Positions 46,231-57,148 of a DNA stretch of 64,000 bases are shown piece by piece. Each line of letters opens with the position of its first letter. Within the stretch, counting starts at the first letter, position 1. Where the stretch lies: assembly GCA_948567375.1 (NCBI GenBank), contig OX419759.1:49442593-49506592 (forward strand), written 5' to 3'. The notes under the pieces are model-generated. The model made no database searches, was not told the DNA's origin, and was given only the letters and a program-made list of their open reading frames with translations. The position numbers and the translations under genes are program-made. Source of the stretch: Lunularia cruciata (taxonomy: Eukaryota; Streptophyta; Marchantiopsida; Lunulariales; Lunulariaceae).

Positions 46231-46705
46231 GGGGATAACCTCCAGTCAAGATCACAGTCAACTGATTATGCAAATGTCTAATAATAAAGTGAAGATCGTG
46301 GGATGAACTCAAGTCAAGACCATAGTCAATTGCTGATAAAGGAGAAAAAGACTCTCATTTGTGTCGAGTCGTGCATTATCTCCCCATAGTCTTTCTTTTG
46401 CTTCATGGGAAGCTGTCTACGTAGTTGGACATAATATGGGTGCCATATACTCCAAGTAGAAGAAAACCGGAGATTTCAGTTTACTGCCCGAAAACCATAG
46501 TTAACGGATTGTGCAAACTCTGATGATACAGGGGGAAATGGCGACCGCGTAGAACACATAAAGGATGTGAAGACCCCAATCAAGTCGTACAAGAAACGTC
46601 TGATGATAAAGGAGAAATACACTTTGATCGTCTCTGGTCGTACACTATCTCCGCACAGGCTTCTTGAACTTCATGGAGAATTGTCTGCCCGACACGCAGG
46701 GACAT
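46231..46705. repeat. direct duplication, one copy carrying an R insertion
   Basis: Two related blocks lie about 270 bp apart. Both hold CATAGT-AA near the start, TGATAAAGGAGAAA, a TCGT-CAnTATCTCC block and CTTCATGG then CTGTCT. The first (to about 46430) lacks R, while the second (46490-46705) is interrupted by R at 46529-46599. The first block therefore shows the site before insertion. Confidence 0.75.
46520..46608 (-). repeat. R repeat copy with 9-bp flanking duplication
   Basis: The insert 46529-46599 (71 bp) holds ATGGCGACCGCGTAGAACAC, ATAAAGGATG, GAAGACCCC and CAAGTCGTACAAG. Perfect CTGATGATA repeats flank it at 46520-46528 and 46600-46608. The R sense strand is minus. The GCGACCGCG terminus is intact. 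Confidence 0.88.
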
Positions 46706-46782
46706 ATTATAGTGTCATATCAGATTAATTGAAAAGATATAAGGTCCCCCGCAAATCCAGAGGAGTAGAGTGGACAAGGTTA

Positions 46783-46863
46783 ACAGAGAAAGTATGGAAA
46801 ACACGAAGGATGGGAAGACCCATCAAACCGTACAATAATGAGACAAAATAGGACAGAGAAAGT
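46783..46863 (-). repeat. R repeat copy with 11-bp flanking duplication
   Basis: The insert 46794-46852 holds AACACGAAGGATGGGAAGAC, then CCATCAAACCGTACAA and GAGACAAAATAGG. Perfect ACAGAGAAAGT repeats flank it at 46783-46793 and 46853-46863. The GCGACCGCG terminus is missing here, so the 3' end was also shortened or primed internally. Confidence 0.85.
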
Positions 46864-47099
46864 CGATACTGATTAATCATGATGATTATGACTAATGATA
46901 CTAGAGTTGATTAATAATTGATCAAAATGATTAGAGACCAAGGATAATAAGGCCAGTCGGGAGCATTTTATTGTGTGGGTGGAAATGAAATTGGAATTCA
47001 TGGAAAAGGACCTGGTGTCAAAGTATTTGCCGAACATATTCTTAATAAACAACAAAAGCTGGAGGCTCAAAAACTATCATTTATTATCCTAGTCCCAAC

Positions 47100-49330
47100 C
47101 AACTGTGAATGATTCAATTGAATACATTGTAAATCAGTATTCTAAACAAAATAATATAGCATGGACATCCACTTCTAGTTTGGTATCCGTCTATCCCTCC
47201 AAACTAACTTGCGTTATTATTTCGTTCAATAATAATTATACGGAAATTTTTAATTCACCGTGATATGAACTCTTGCTTGAGACGTAGTACGCTGCCTAGA
47301 ATGGACGAGGTTTCTTGTGGCCGCGTCGAGTTCATTTTCCGCATTTGATTATTTTTATTAGCAAGAAATCTCTAAATATTCTTTCTCAAAATTTTTATCA
47401 TTGAAGCGATTCAGATTAAAATTAAAAATTTAATAGTTTATCTAAGTAGTCTTGCTATTCCAAAAGTACTCTGTAATTTAGATTTATTTAATTTGTATAA
47501 AACTTTCGTTGTACTCTAGATATAAATTATTATTATTATTTTAATTTTAAATTAAAAATAAATAATTCACACCCTATAATTCACACGGATAAGTTGAAGC
47601 ATAAAACCGAATTCTATTCCATCTATATATTTTATATTAGAAACTAAAATTATTTATAATGTCACAAACTTCTTAACAAGACCTTAAACTGCTCCATACA
47701 TCTCTAAGAGAAAATTAACAAACAAAACCTCTAAAATCAACAAAAGTAAGATATGTATAAAATAAATAAATAAATAACCATTTTGATTCAATTTTTTATA
47801 TCGATATTGCAAATGTTATTTTCATAATTCATTCATCAAATGAAATAAGATACATATCTTGTAAAATTTATCTCTGTTTATCTCACCTTTTAAAGATGTT
47901 GATAATATAATATTCCTTGCTAGTTTCAATATTATGAGACTAAATAGCACACTATGAATTAAGCTGGCTACTAAATCATATCTTTGATTAGAACTGACAT
48001 TTAAATAATCTTAGTAAATTTACAATCTAAAAATTATGGGGATAATAGTTGAGATTTCTAAGCTCCTACTCTCCTAACTAAGCAAGAGTTTAAAAATTAA
48101 AATTATATAAGCCAAAATTGTTAAAATCATGAATAAGGAAAATTCTTTCCAATTTCCATAGCATGTTCATTTATGGGTCTTGTCATCATTTGCAGAATAA
48201 AAAACATAATAGTTCCAAATAAATAAATTATGACAAATAATAGTGAGAAGTACCATTTTAAAGAACCTATTAGCATAAGAATACTATTTTATGCTGATGG
48301 TTCACATATAATAATTTTGCTTCATTGGCATAGACATTAATCTCCAATATTGATTTCACTTAGGTCATAACCTACATTTTTGATTGAATATCTTTGAGTA
48401 CTGAACAAATTCAATGAGAAATTTGAGCAAAGATAACTATGGAGCTTTAATTTAATTCCAGCTTAAATATCTCTGTTTATTATATTTCTAAAAATATTAT
48501 TATTTTAAAATTGATTTTATAGATAATAAAATAATAATTAATCTAGACGTTTGACATTTGAATAAGAAAAAGCCTTAAGCTTTAAATATTATGTATGAAG
48601 TGCAGTTTAAGTCTCTCTCTTCTTGAATTATTGGAAGGTTTTAGTTTATTTTATGAAATAACTATAAAACTTCAAACTCCATAACCATTTTATGTATAAT
48701 GCAATTCAAATTGAGATGCTATTTTATTGATAAATTTGATAGAGTAGAATATTCAGTCTCATATATAATATCATGAAGGGAAATTTTGGTTTGAAATTGC
48801 ATATTTTTAATATAATTATTTTATTTATTTACTTATATATAATAAATAAATAAATCAGTCAAGTTATTAATAAATCAAGTTAATAAAATGATATCCCTAT
48901 AAATCAGAATCACAACCCATAATACAGAATAATCTTCAGCTTACAATCATGAAGTGTGAAATATGTATAAATGATTGAAATGTGAAAATGTAATATTTGA
49001 TATCCTTTAATATATCTAAATTTAATATGAAAAGAACTCAAATTTAGTTAAATATTCAATTATTTCAAATTTAACTTCCCATACCTAATCATCGTATTAA
49101 AGAATACGATTAAACTAGAGTGAAATCAAAGGTATACACTCCGAATATCATCTTATATAATCCATCGTTATAGATTATAAATTTTATAGATTAAGTAACT
49201 TCAAATAAAATAATTACAAGATATATACCTTTGATTGTAATAGAGACCTGAACATATCAATCACATATTTATTCTAAAAATCTATAGAAAATTTTCAAAG
49301 AGACGTTCAAAAAATTCCCAAGACCCAAGA
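47100..49330. other. AT-rich non-coding stretch
   Basis: This is very A/T-rich, with AAATAAATAAATAAATAA-type runs near 47762 and 48843 and no coding signal. No known repeat family was recognised. The similar AT-rich stretch at 15110-17260 also borders LINE DNA. Confidence 0.7.
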
Positions 49331-50955
49331 TGAAATACTCACCCTAGTTCATGCATGTCATGGCACCCACCTAGTATTCAAGTGAAGTGTTAATTCGCTT
49401 ACCTTTTCCCAAGATCTTGTGCTCACCTTTTTAATTGTGCACGTTGTATCTTTTACTTTTTCCTTTTAGGAAAGGAAGAATTTTTTTTAGAAAATTACTT
49501 TTAGGATATAATAAATTTAATTCTTCTTGTTGGGTACACTACTTGGTCCGTATTTTCGACGTACGACACGTACAGCATCCAGAAGAGACTATCGTTTATA
49601 CTGATATCATAAGTCGTAAGTATCCATTTTTACCCACACGACGATTATTCTTCTCTCGAAGTCCAGTGGATACTCGTGGGGGTACCACAAACACTAGAAG
49701 AGTAATAATTCGTCGCACGATAAGTACCAAGACTGTAAACTGTACAGTACTGTAGATCATAAGAAACAAGAGAAAGGTCAAAAGTTTTCCGACCCTCTGA
49801 CCGAGTCCATGATATTTATGAGATGCGATGCGCAGTTGACGTTTTCTCGCGCTGTCCGATAGGGTCTTTATTCACCTTGATGGGGTCTTCTTGTTATCCT
49901 ACGCGGTCGCCTTTCTCTGCGTGTCAGATGAAGCCGTTTGTCCGAGTCTTACTGTACGTCGGTGGATGTAGAGGAATCGTCTTGTTTAGGTCACTTTTAT
50001 CAGTCGCAACCACTTTCTCAAGATAGGAGTTGTACTCTAGACTTTAGGCTAAACTTATTGTTCGCAGAACTGTTTTCCTGCTGCCAAGTCAAGTCGCGCA
50101 TGGTAAGTAGTGAATTTCGTTCACTCTCAGTTTCATTCGTAATTCATAGAGGATCTTGTCATGAGCTAGTAAAGTCAAACGAATGAGAGAAAATGCACGA
50201 TTTCAAATGCTAGGTATTCGCTCATCTTTTAAACTCATTCAATTCAGTAATAATTCATGTAAAACGTTAATTGATACAATTCACGTTTGTAGAGTAATAT
50301 GTATGAAAGGGTATTCCTCATGTCTTGAACGGGCGAAGGGTTGATATATACTACTTGAGTCAAGAGTAAATGGCTAAAACAAAGTATAGTTTTATTTCTC
50401 TCACCCTTTCCTTCAGCGAATAGACCTGGTATTGCTGTTGCAGCTTTAGGATATAGAATCACAATGGTGAGTTAAGAAATTGGGCATGTGTGTGCAATGC
50501 AAGTCTCGATACCAATTCTGGATACGCAGGATGCTAAATGGTTCGGAATCGTGAGTCGTTCAAAGTATAAAAGAACAACGCAACGCATGTAGGATAACAA
50601 AAGCATGGGAAAATCCAATCCAGCCATACAAGGATACTACTCCTACAATAATCAGCAACATTCCGAGCTAGACAGGTGGTAAATCCGGCTTCTGCACCCG
50701 AGCTGCCGAAGGTAACCTGAACAAGGTATTTTCCGGTGGAGAATCCATCGTATCATGCAAACGTCACCACGCGCCAAAACATGCCTTTGTTTTGTGTATC
50801 CACTCTCAAATTCAGAAATTCAAGAGAATTGAAAGGTGTAGCCATCAGGTATCCCTTGTCGAGAATGTGATGAGAAAACTATCGAGGATCCAATACTTTC
50901 AGAATTACATCAAGCGCTTTCCTCTATAGGTTCTTCAATGATCCACTTGACTGCA
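49331..50955. other. no gene recognised; includes degenerate R-like pieces
   Basis: Frames at 49435-49755 (106 codons) and 49823-50186 have no motif. A clear R terminus lies at 49877-49916. A more degenerate R-like stretch lies at about 50570-50640 (GCATGTAGGATAAC, CCAGCCATACAAGGATAC). Confidence 0.4.
49877..49916 (+). repeat. R repeat fragment, sense +
   Basis: CTTGATGGGGTCTTCTTG, then TTATCCTACGCGGTCGCC and TTTCTC, is the R terminus in plus orientation with intact CpGs. It lacks the GTGTTCT part seen in other copies. No duplication was assigned. Confidence 0.75.
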
Positions 50956-50959
50956 AACC

Positions 50960-51905
50960 TAGATTGAGAGTCATAAACAAAAAATAAAATCCAAAGGGTA
51001 AAACGGAACTAAGCTTAACGAGCATCGTAGTGAGAAATATTTTCTAATGTATTAGACTATCAAAACTATAGAAATTATATTGTTTATACCCTTTGGAACA
51101 ACCAAAGTCGTACCACCTAGTGGGATTGCTATCTTATGAATTGGACCAACCAATGCTCTTCGTAGACAATGGATAGATGCTATTGATGTAAGTTATAAAA
51201 TAGCAAAGTGAAGCAATATCCTTATTATCTAGTATAGTAATTTTTTGTGCAATCCTTGATAACTTGTTGCACTTATTCGTAGCTCTATATAATAAATCTA
51301 AGGCTAGAGAAACAAAGAGGTGATTTTGCTATATATATTTATACCTGGAGATTTCGGCTAGTAGAGCTCTGTTTGTTGCCCAAGAGGATAGGGAACCGAC
51401 CCCTCCAAAACTATATTGTCTTGGAAACTTTGACAACTATAGCTCGGCTTGTTGTCCAAGAAGATAGGTAACCATCCCCTCCAAAACTATAGCATGGAAG
51501 ATCCATAATCATTACATCAGTTATATACTTTATTGTTTGAAATCAGATCATCTACAATGAATACCAATCCTCCCACTTTGTGAAGTATTCACTCTCTTGT
51601 GCAATCACCAACACTATGTTCTAGATGGTATCATACCTAACTATCTTCTATCCTCCCAAGTACCGCTTCAATAAGCAAATAGCACAACCCTTGGAATGTA
51701 CTGCCAAGTTGCAAAGAGCCAACATCATTTCGCTAAACCAAAGGAAAAAATTTATATGGACTCCTACTATATCTAAAATAGTGCCTGATTCACAAGTAAG
51801 TAATAGAGATATAGATAGATAGACCAAACCTAAGCAGAAATTCATGATGGTAAAGGAATCAGACGGTGCAAGTTTGAATGCTATGGTTGAGCTAGGATCC
51901 AAGAG
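50960..51905 (-). pseudogene. LINE copy 10: C-terminal domain, minus strand
   Basis: The frame 51902-51648 (minus) encodes MNFCLGLVYLSISLLL followed by TCESGTILDIVGVHINFF. It aligns with copy 2 (LTCECGSTLDVIAVHMTLC), with two of the zinc-type cysteines replaced by serine and phenylalanine. Further along the minus strand, 51320-51260 matches the region after the domain. Near 51010-51050 plus-strand text ACGGAACTAAGC and GTAGTGAGAAAT resembles the far part of R. The homologous region is internally duplicated at 51365-51490. Confidence 0.65.
51365..51490. repeat. 76-bp tandem duplication within LINE copy 10
   Basis: AGCTCTGTTTGTTGCCCAAG at 51365 and AGCTCGGCTTGTTGTCCAAG at 51441 start two units that both end CCCCTCCAAAACTATA. 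Only one such unit is seen in LINE copy 4 near 17700. Confidence 0.85.
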
Positions 51906-52139
51906 TTTGCATCCTTTGCTAAAGTAAGAGTTAATATTAATACTACAACATCTGGAATGGACAGTGCAATTATAAAAGAATTCAGAGTTTGAAACAAATG
52001 ATCCATAAAAGAAGACTACAATTTGGAAAGCAAAAAGGTAGTGGATGGAAGATCATCTTGTGATAGAAGAGACAAAACAAGATAAAAGAGAAAATGAACG
52101 AACGATTGAGTATTTAATAGGTTCCAAAATGAGGCTTGA
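51906..52139 (-). repeat. R-like degenerate segment
   Basis: Plus-strand text AAAAAGGTAGTGGATGGAAG, ATCATCTTGTG and AGAGACAAAACAAG (52030-52085) resembles R read from its constant end, with decayed CpG sites. It lies between two LINE copies in opposite orientation. Confidence 0.45.
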
Positions 52140-52990
52140 GTATTTTCAGCTCTTCTCTAGGAAAAATAATTCTTTTTAGATCTTTCATCCTAACAACTTA
52201 GTCTAGGCCAAAACCCATGCTCATTTACCCCTTCATTTAGTATATACACAAGTTTCTTAATCCATGTTGATAATATGCTTTATGCATGAGGCCTTTTATA
52301 TGTTACTTCTACCTTCTCAGAAATATTTTCTTATCTTATCTTTATGCATAATACTATACCTCACATCTTCTCTACTTTATGGGTAAGTGTACTCTCAGAG
52401 TTCTCATATTTGATGCAGGTTATAGATAGCTCTCTTTGCAATCTTGGAGAATATGGTCTCATATATCAAGAGGCTATAACACCATAAGCTTTTTTAAGCA
52501 TGTAAACTTGATTGGATCTTGTCTTACCTAATAAATTCTTACAATATGGTTGCACTTCTCTTCGTACACAATACATAGTACTGGACTCATAGAAGTGTAA
52601 TTCTAGTCAAATATTTGGTTGGCTTAAGATTTATTATTAGTATGAACTTGTATGACAGTCCTTGCTTTTAATAAATTTTTTTGATCTGTAGCTTAAGATT
52701 TCTCGTTAGTCCAAACTTGTATGCCACTCCTTGCTTTTATAGAATTTTTATCTATATTCTCTTGGAGGATTCAGGCATATACACTTACTTCACATATTTA
52801 CTTGCATCCTAATAGAATAGCTGCTCTCGATGGAGCTAAGATTCCCTCTTTTGAGCACTCTCTCTACATGACAGAGATTGTCACTTACCTCTACTTATCC
52901 TTTGATTAAAGAACTTTTCATTTCTTTCTACAGAGTTTATTGTAACAATAAATTTATTTCTAAATTTACCAATTCAATGCTTTTAGGTTT
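52140..52990 (+). pseudogene. LINE copy 11: fragment, plus strand
   Basis: The start (CTAGGCCAAAACCCATGC) resembles copy 9 at 44075. A central part matches the region before the SLDxRK block (GGCTTAAGATTTATTATTAG, ATGCCACTCCTTGCTTTTAT). The frame 52721-52909 carries traces of the HTHTLTxIL and GARIP-like text. A local repeat of CTTAAGATTT and CTTGTATG-CAGTCCTTGCTTTTA occurs at 52623-52740. It is heavily decayed. Confidence 0.6.
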
Positions 52991-53299
52991 AGTAGACCAC
53001 GTGATTGTGTGTTTTTCATATAGAAATAGAATGTATACTTATGAATATTTTTGTGCATATTTATTATTATTATTATTATTTTGATTTGTCTCTTTTGAGG
53101 GTTAACTCTCAAATTATTTGTAAAGAAGAGAGGCCATAGCACTGTCATCAACCATATTCATCTTATATATTTGATAGAGAGTTATAAAGTAATTGGGACT
53201 TGATAAAAAAGAAGAAGATTTGAAGTTATGTAGGAACGCACTAATAATCAGAATTTCCTTCATATTTAACATACTTCTATCTCTTTTACGCAACATCTA

Positions 53300-53485
53300 T
53301 GAATAGGATCTTGTCATACTATTCACCATTAGCTTTTCAGAGTGGTTTCTTTCCTTAAATTAATAAGTTTTAAAATTTTGACATATTAATACATCCGTAG
53401 AAGATCTTATCATGCGATTCACCAACAGATTTTTATAGTGGTTTCTATCCTTAGATTAATAAGTTCTATATTTTTTGATATATAT
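53300..53485. repeat. 93-bp imperfect tandem duplication
   Basis: GGATCTTGTCATACTATTCA at 53309 and AGATCTTATCATGCGATTCA at 53402 start two aligned units. Both include GTGGTTTCT, CCTTA-ATTAATAAGTT and TTTTGA-ATAT. Confidence 0.85.
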
Positions 53486-54310
53486 CTTTGCCGTTTTCTT
53501 ACGGTTTGAGCTTGTTAATGCCTTCTGTGTATTTTTCCTTTGGCTATATCGAATTTTTTCTAAACGCTCGGAGGAAGTTTAGAACCTACTTTCAACAAAT
53601 CCCCTTTCTCGGCATTCATTATCCAGTGTGCTTGAAAGCGTCTTAGTTGTGAAGTTTCCATCTTCTGTCTTCTTCTCCATCTTGCGGTCTTGAGCGTGTT
53701 TCCGCTAAGGGAGTAACAAAGCATGGATACGGAATCAGGAAATTATGGATCAGTAGGGGAAAATATAGGTCACCAACCCTAAATGATGACAGAATACTTC
53801 ATTAAGATAATTGGATTCGGAACTGAATACGCATATAATTTTGTTTACCAAAAACAGTAATAAAAAATTGAAATGATGGGATCGTATAAAAAATTTAACG
53901 GAGTAGTGAAATCCCGTTATTCATTTTCATGAGACAGCATATACAAGAGTTTTAATAACAAGAAGAGACGGATTTCCATAACAGATGAAATAAAAACCCC
54001 TACTGTTCTTGTCGCGATCAGATCATTGAAGATCATTGAAAGTCTGGTTTTTTTTCTCAATGACGAACAGGAATTCATAATGCCCAATTAAAGCAAATAT
54101 TCGGAGAGTCGGAACCCACCGCACGAATTCTGGTAGGCACGCAGAACTAGTGGAGGGTGAGAGAACATTCTTTGGGCATAAGTCGGTGCTTGCCATGGAA
54201 CCAGGACAGAGAGTAAACTTTGTCTATTACGGTAATATTTGCTCATTGCTGAGTGAGAACCATTAGAGGAAACGAGTAGTGGATGAAGTTCCTCAAGATG
54301 TAAGAAGAAG

Positions 54311-54425
54311 GCGATGCGCGTGATAACCAGAAGGATGGGAAGACCTTCCCATCCTTCTACGCGGTCACCCTTTCAGTTTATCAAGCAGTACAAGGAAAAG
54401 ACATGGAGGTTAAATGATGCTAAGC
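54311..54425. repeat. two R copies head to head forming a palindrome
   Basis: GAAGGATGGGAAG at 54330-54342 and its exact reverse complement CTTCCCATCCTTC at 54345-54357 are separated by AC. The homology extends outward on both sides: AAGGCGATGCGCG on the left and TACGCGGTCACCCTTTC on the right are opposite versions of the R terminus. Further right, GTACAAGG and TGCTAAGCCCCAAGAGTATC (54390-54440) match the distal part of R at 61025. Confidence 0.85.
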
Positions 54426-55136
54426 CCCAAGAGTATCGGTAGGAAGGCTCTGCCCTACATAAGCAACTTACTTATATAAGATTAAAATATTATTTGCAGA
54501 CACGATCGAAGACGGAGGAGGAAGTCGTGCCTTTCCGTTAGAGGCAACGTTAACAACTACAAGAAATTTTGCAGCAGTCCCTTAAGTCACTGAGGACAGC
54601 ACCCAGTGCGTCGCTGTAAGAAAGGAGTCTATCAGCGGGCTCCAATGGAACTCCAATGCCGAAAGCAAAAGTGAGCTGAGCCGTGTAAAAAGGGAGGCAA
54701 GCCGCGTAATGGGCAACTATTTCGCACGGTTCCGAGCGCACTCAGCCCTTATAAGAGCTCAAGTCTATGGGGATGATGCCAATGCCATCTCGATATACGA
54801 TTTTATCTTATTTCTACGCGAGAACCGAGCCACGTCCACGTTTAGCATGTAAAGTAGTAAGTAGCGACGGAGTTGGTGTGTTGGACGGACGAAGTAGGGG
54901 ATGGATCTCACGTTTTGACTAGACGAGTCGCCTTTTTCTGTCTAAACGAGTGGATGCAGGAAAGGAAAAAGATAACAAGGCGAAAATAACTGCACGCAGA
55001 TTGGGAGAATGTGGACGGAGGTTCGGCAGAATTCCGGGCAGGCAAAAGTTTTCGATCACATTTATTTACTGAGAGATAGACTTAACCACCCCCATATTTG
55101 GCAGTTCGACTTGGCAGACCACCAAGTTGGCCCTTT

Positions 55137-55199
55137 GAAGCCTTGAAATGAAGGGAAAAGGCGACCGCGTAGAGAACACGAAGGATTGGAAGCCTTGAA
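55137..55199 (-). repeat. R repeat copy with 11-bp flanking duplication
   Basis: The insert 55148-55188 (41 bp) holds AAAAGGCGACCGCGTAGAG, then AACACGAAGGATTG. Perfect GAAGCCTTGAA repeats flank it at 55137-55147 and 55189-55199. It is the shortest R insertion seen and keeps only the constant terminus. Confidence 0.87.
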
Positions 55200-57148
55200 T
55201 GGGGCAAGTCATTCTTAAGTCATGTCACAACTGATTCCCATAAACGAATATTCTATTGGTTGGCAGCACGAACTCGCTGCATGCCTCCAATCACTACAGA
55301 TATTATGCCACACACGAGGGACATGAGGTGTCCATGAAATTCTTTGTCAACTCGGGAGTAAGTTAAGTCGAATTCGCAAATATGGAGTTTGATTAAGTCC
55401 TCGTGACAAAGATGGAGTCAACCGGGGCTTTAATTGTGCGTTCTACGGAAATGGCTTGCGAGTGAAATCATTACTCTCAAGTGATATTTCGCATAGATCA
55501 TAGGCGCTGGGATTCACAATCACTGTAAAATTGATTGTGTAAAACTCAAAAAGTCAGAAGGAAGTAATTATCAAAAGAATGTGGTCATTTACAAACTTTA
55601 AATTTTACTTTGCTACACGCTGCCTTGAGATAATACAGGACCGTTATAATGTAATATTCATAGTATAATTTACCAATTTGTTCCTAAATTCTGTAAATAG
55701 TAGATGAGATCTCTTAATAATACATAGATTTGGTACCAAACTTTAACGACACTCTAAATGGGTAAAATGGCTTAATAATATCTCTTAATGCCTCGTGTGC
55801 AGTTTATCACAATTGGCGATGATAAGTCTATGTCGACAAACACGGTTTTGTGCAAACATCAAACGTACTCAATAAGTATGGAATGCATCTAAGGAAAGTG
55901 GCATATTACAGTAAATAGGAAAGAATAAGTACGTTAGCACTCGAATTAAAATTAAAATAACATGAAAATCCCGGCCCGAACTTGCGGCGGAAGCAGATCT
56001 CAGCCTATAATCAATCTCGGGCCGGATGAAAACTGAGTTAGAACCAAACCAGTCTCTCATGGGAAGTTCAACCTCAAAACAACTTTGGAGAAGAAGAACT
56101 CAACGCGAAACCTCACCCGGACCGAAATTCGGAGGAATTCCCATCCGGTCTCACTTTCAAGTTCTCCTTTATATCATTTAAACTTTTTTTTCATTTTAGA
56201 CGATCTCATCTGTATCAAAATCTAGCAAATTGTTTTTTTCAAGATCCCCAGGACGGTATCAACTTCTTTTGATTTGCATTTGCTCCAGGCAAAATTTTAC
56301 TGTTTCAATTGCAGCCTCTGCGCTGTGTCTCAACTCGTCACCACTTCGGACGCAAAGAATTCGAACCTTACTTTATGTAGTTCAAAATTATCAGCTCTCC
56401 ATTTTCGCGAATGACCGACCAGCTGACCTCGCTTGTCGAGATCCGAAGTCCCTAGTCCGAGCAAACGATAAAGTGCGATATTTGGATTATTATTCTACAT
56501 GAAATTAGATCTTCACATTACAGTAAGTAATTATAAGAACATTGGTCTAGAGGTTAGATGCCAAGTAGACTCACACGTCACGTCATGGAGGAAAAGATAC
56601 TGCTAAGTCTTTCTGCCAACTTAGGGTACCCTTAGATGTTAATGCCAAGTTGGGGGTGGTGTTCTGTCCATCTCTGCATTGGATTTGATCCACCTTGAAC
56701 TCGATCTCCTCTATCTCTGTCGTGGGTTGGTTCCTTTGTAGTCATAAAAGTAAAAGGGCACACTGATGACGGGTAACGGAGCATTGATCGCAAGAGCAGG
56801 GGAGGTAACCACCAAACCTTCCGGTTGATACGACGTCTCGTGTGGGCTGCGGTTCCACCGCCAGCGGTGCACATATGAAGAATCAAGATAGGCAGTGTCG
56901 GAATGATCGAGCAAGACGTATTTCCGACTGTTTGAATATTGTATTGTGACTTCCTTCTCAATCTGTGTTGACTCATGAATCTTTCAGACCTTGGAGACTC
57001 TCCCAGGAGGTACAAATTGTCGGGAGTTCCAGTGATCTCTTGCCCCTGCCAGTTTTGAAGTGCAACTGCCAGTGTACACAAGTAAGATCGGTGCAGGGCC
57101 TGGTGTCTCAGGGTTGTGATTTCTAGATAGTCACGTAGATCAGATAAC

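Larger units (their letters stand above)
53490..56630. other. no gene recognised; CpG-containing unique DNA
   Basis: Short frames (54550-54741, 55869-56060, 56230-56502) show no known motif. CpG is frequent, in contrast to the first 40 kb. R pieces at 54311-54370 and 55137-55199 are annotated separately. This may include regulatory DNA of the downstream P450, but no specific site can be named. Confidence 0.45.

Noticed and set aside
49435..49755. A 106-codon frame as a gene
   Set aside because: It starts in AT-rich desert DNA and has no recognisable motif, and an antisense frame overlaps it.
42054..55199. R repeats as MITEs (DNA transposons)
   Set aside because: Single copies have no terminal inverted repeats, duplication length varies from 9 to 14 bp, and one end is variably truncated.
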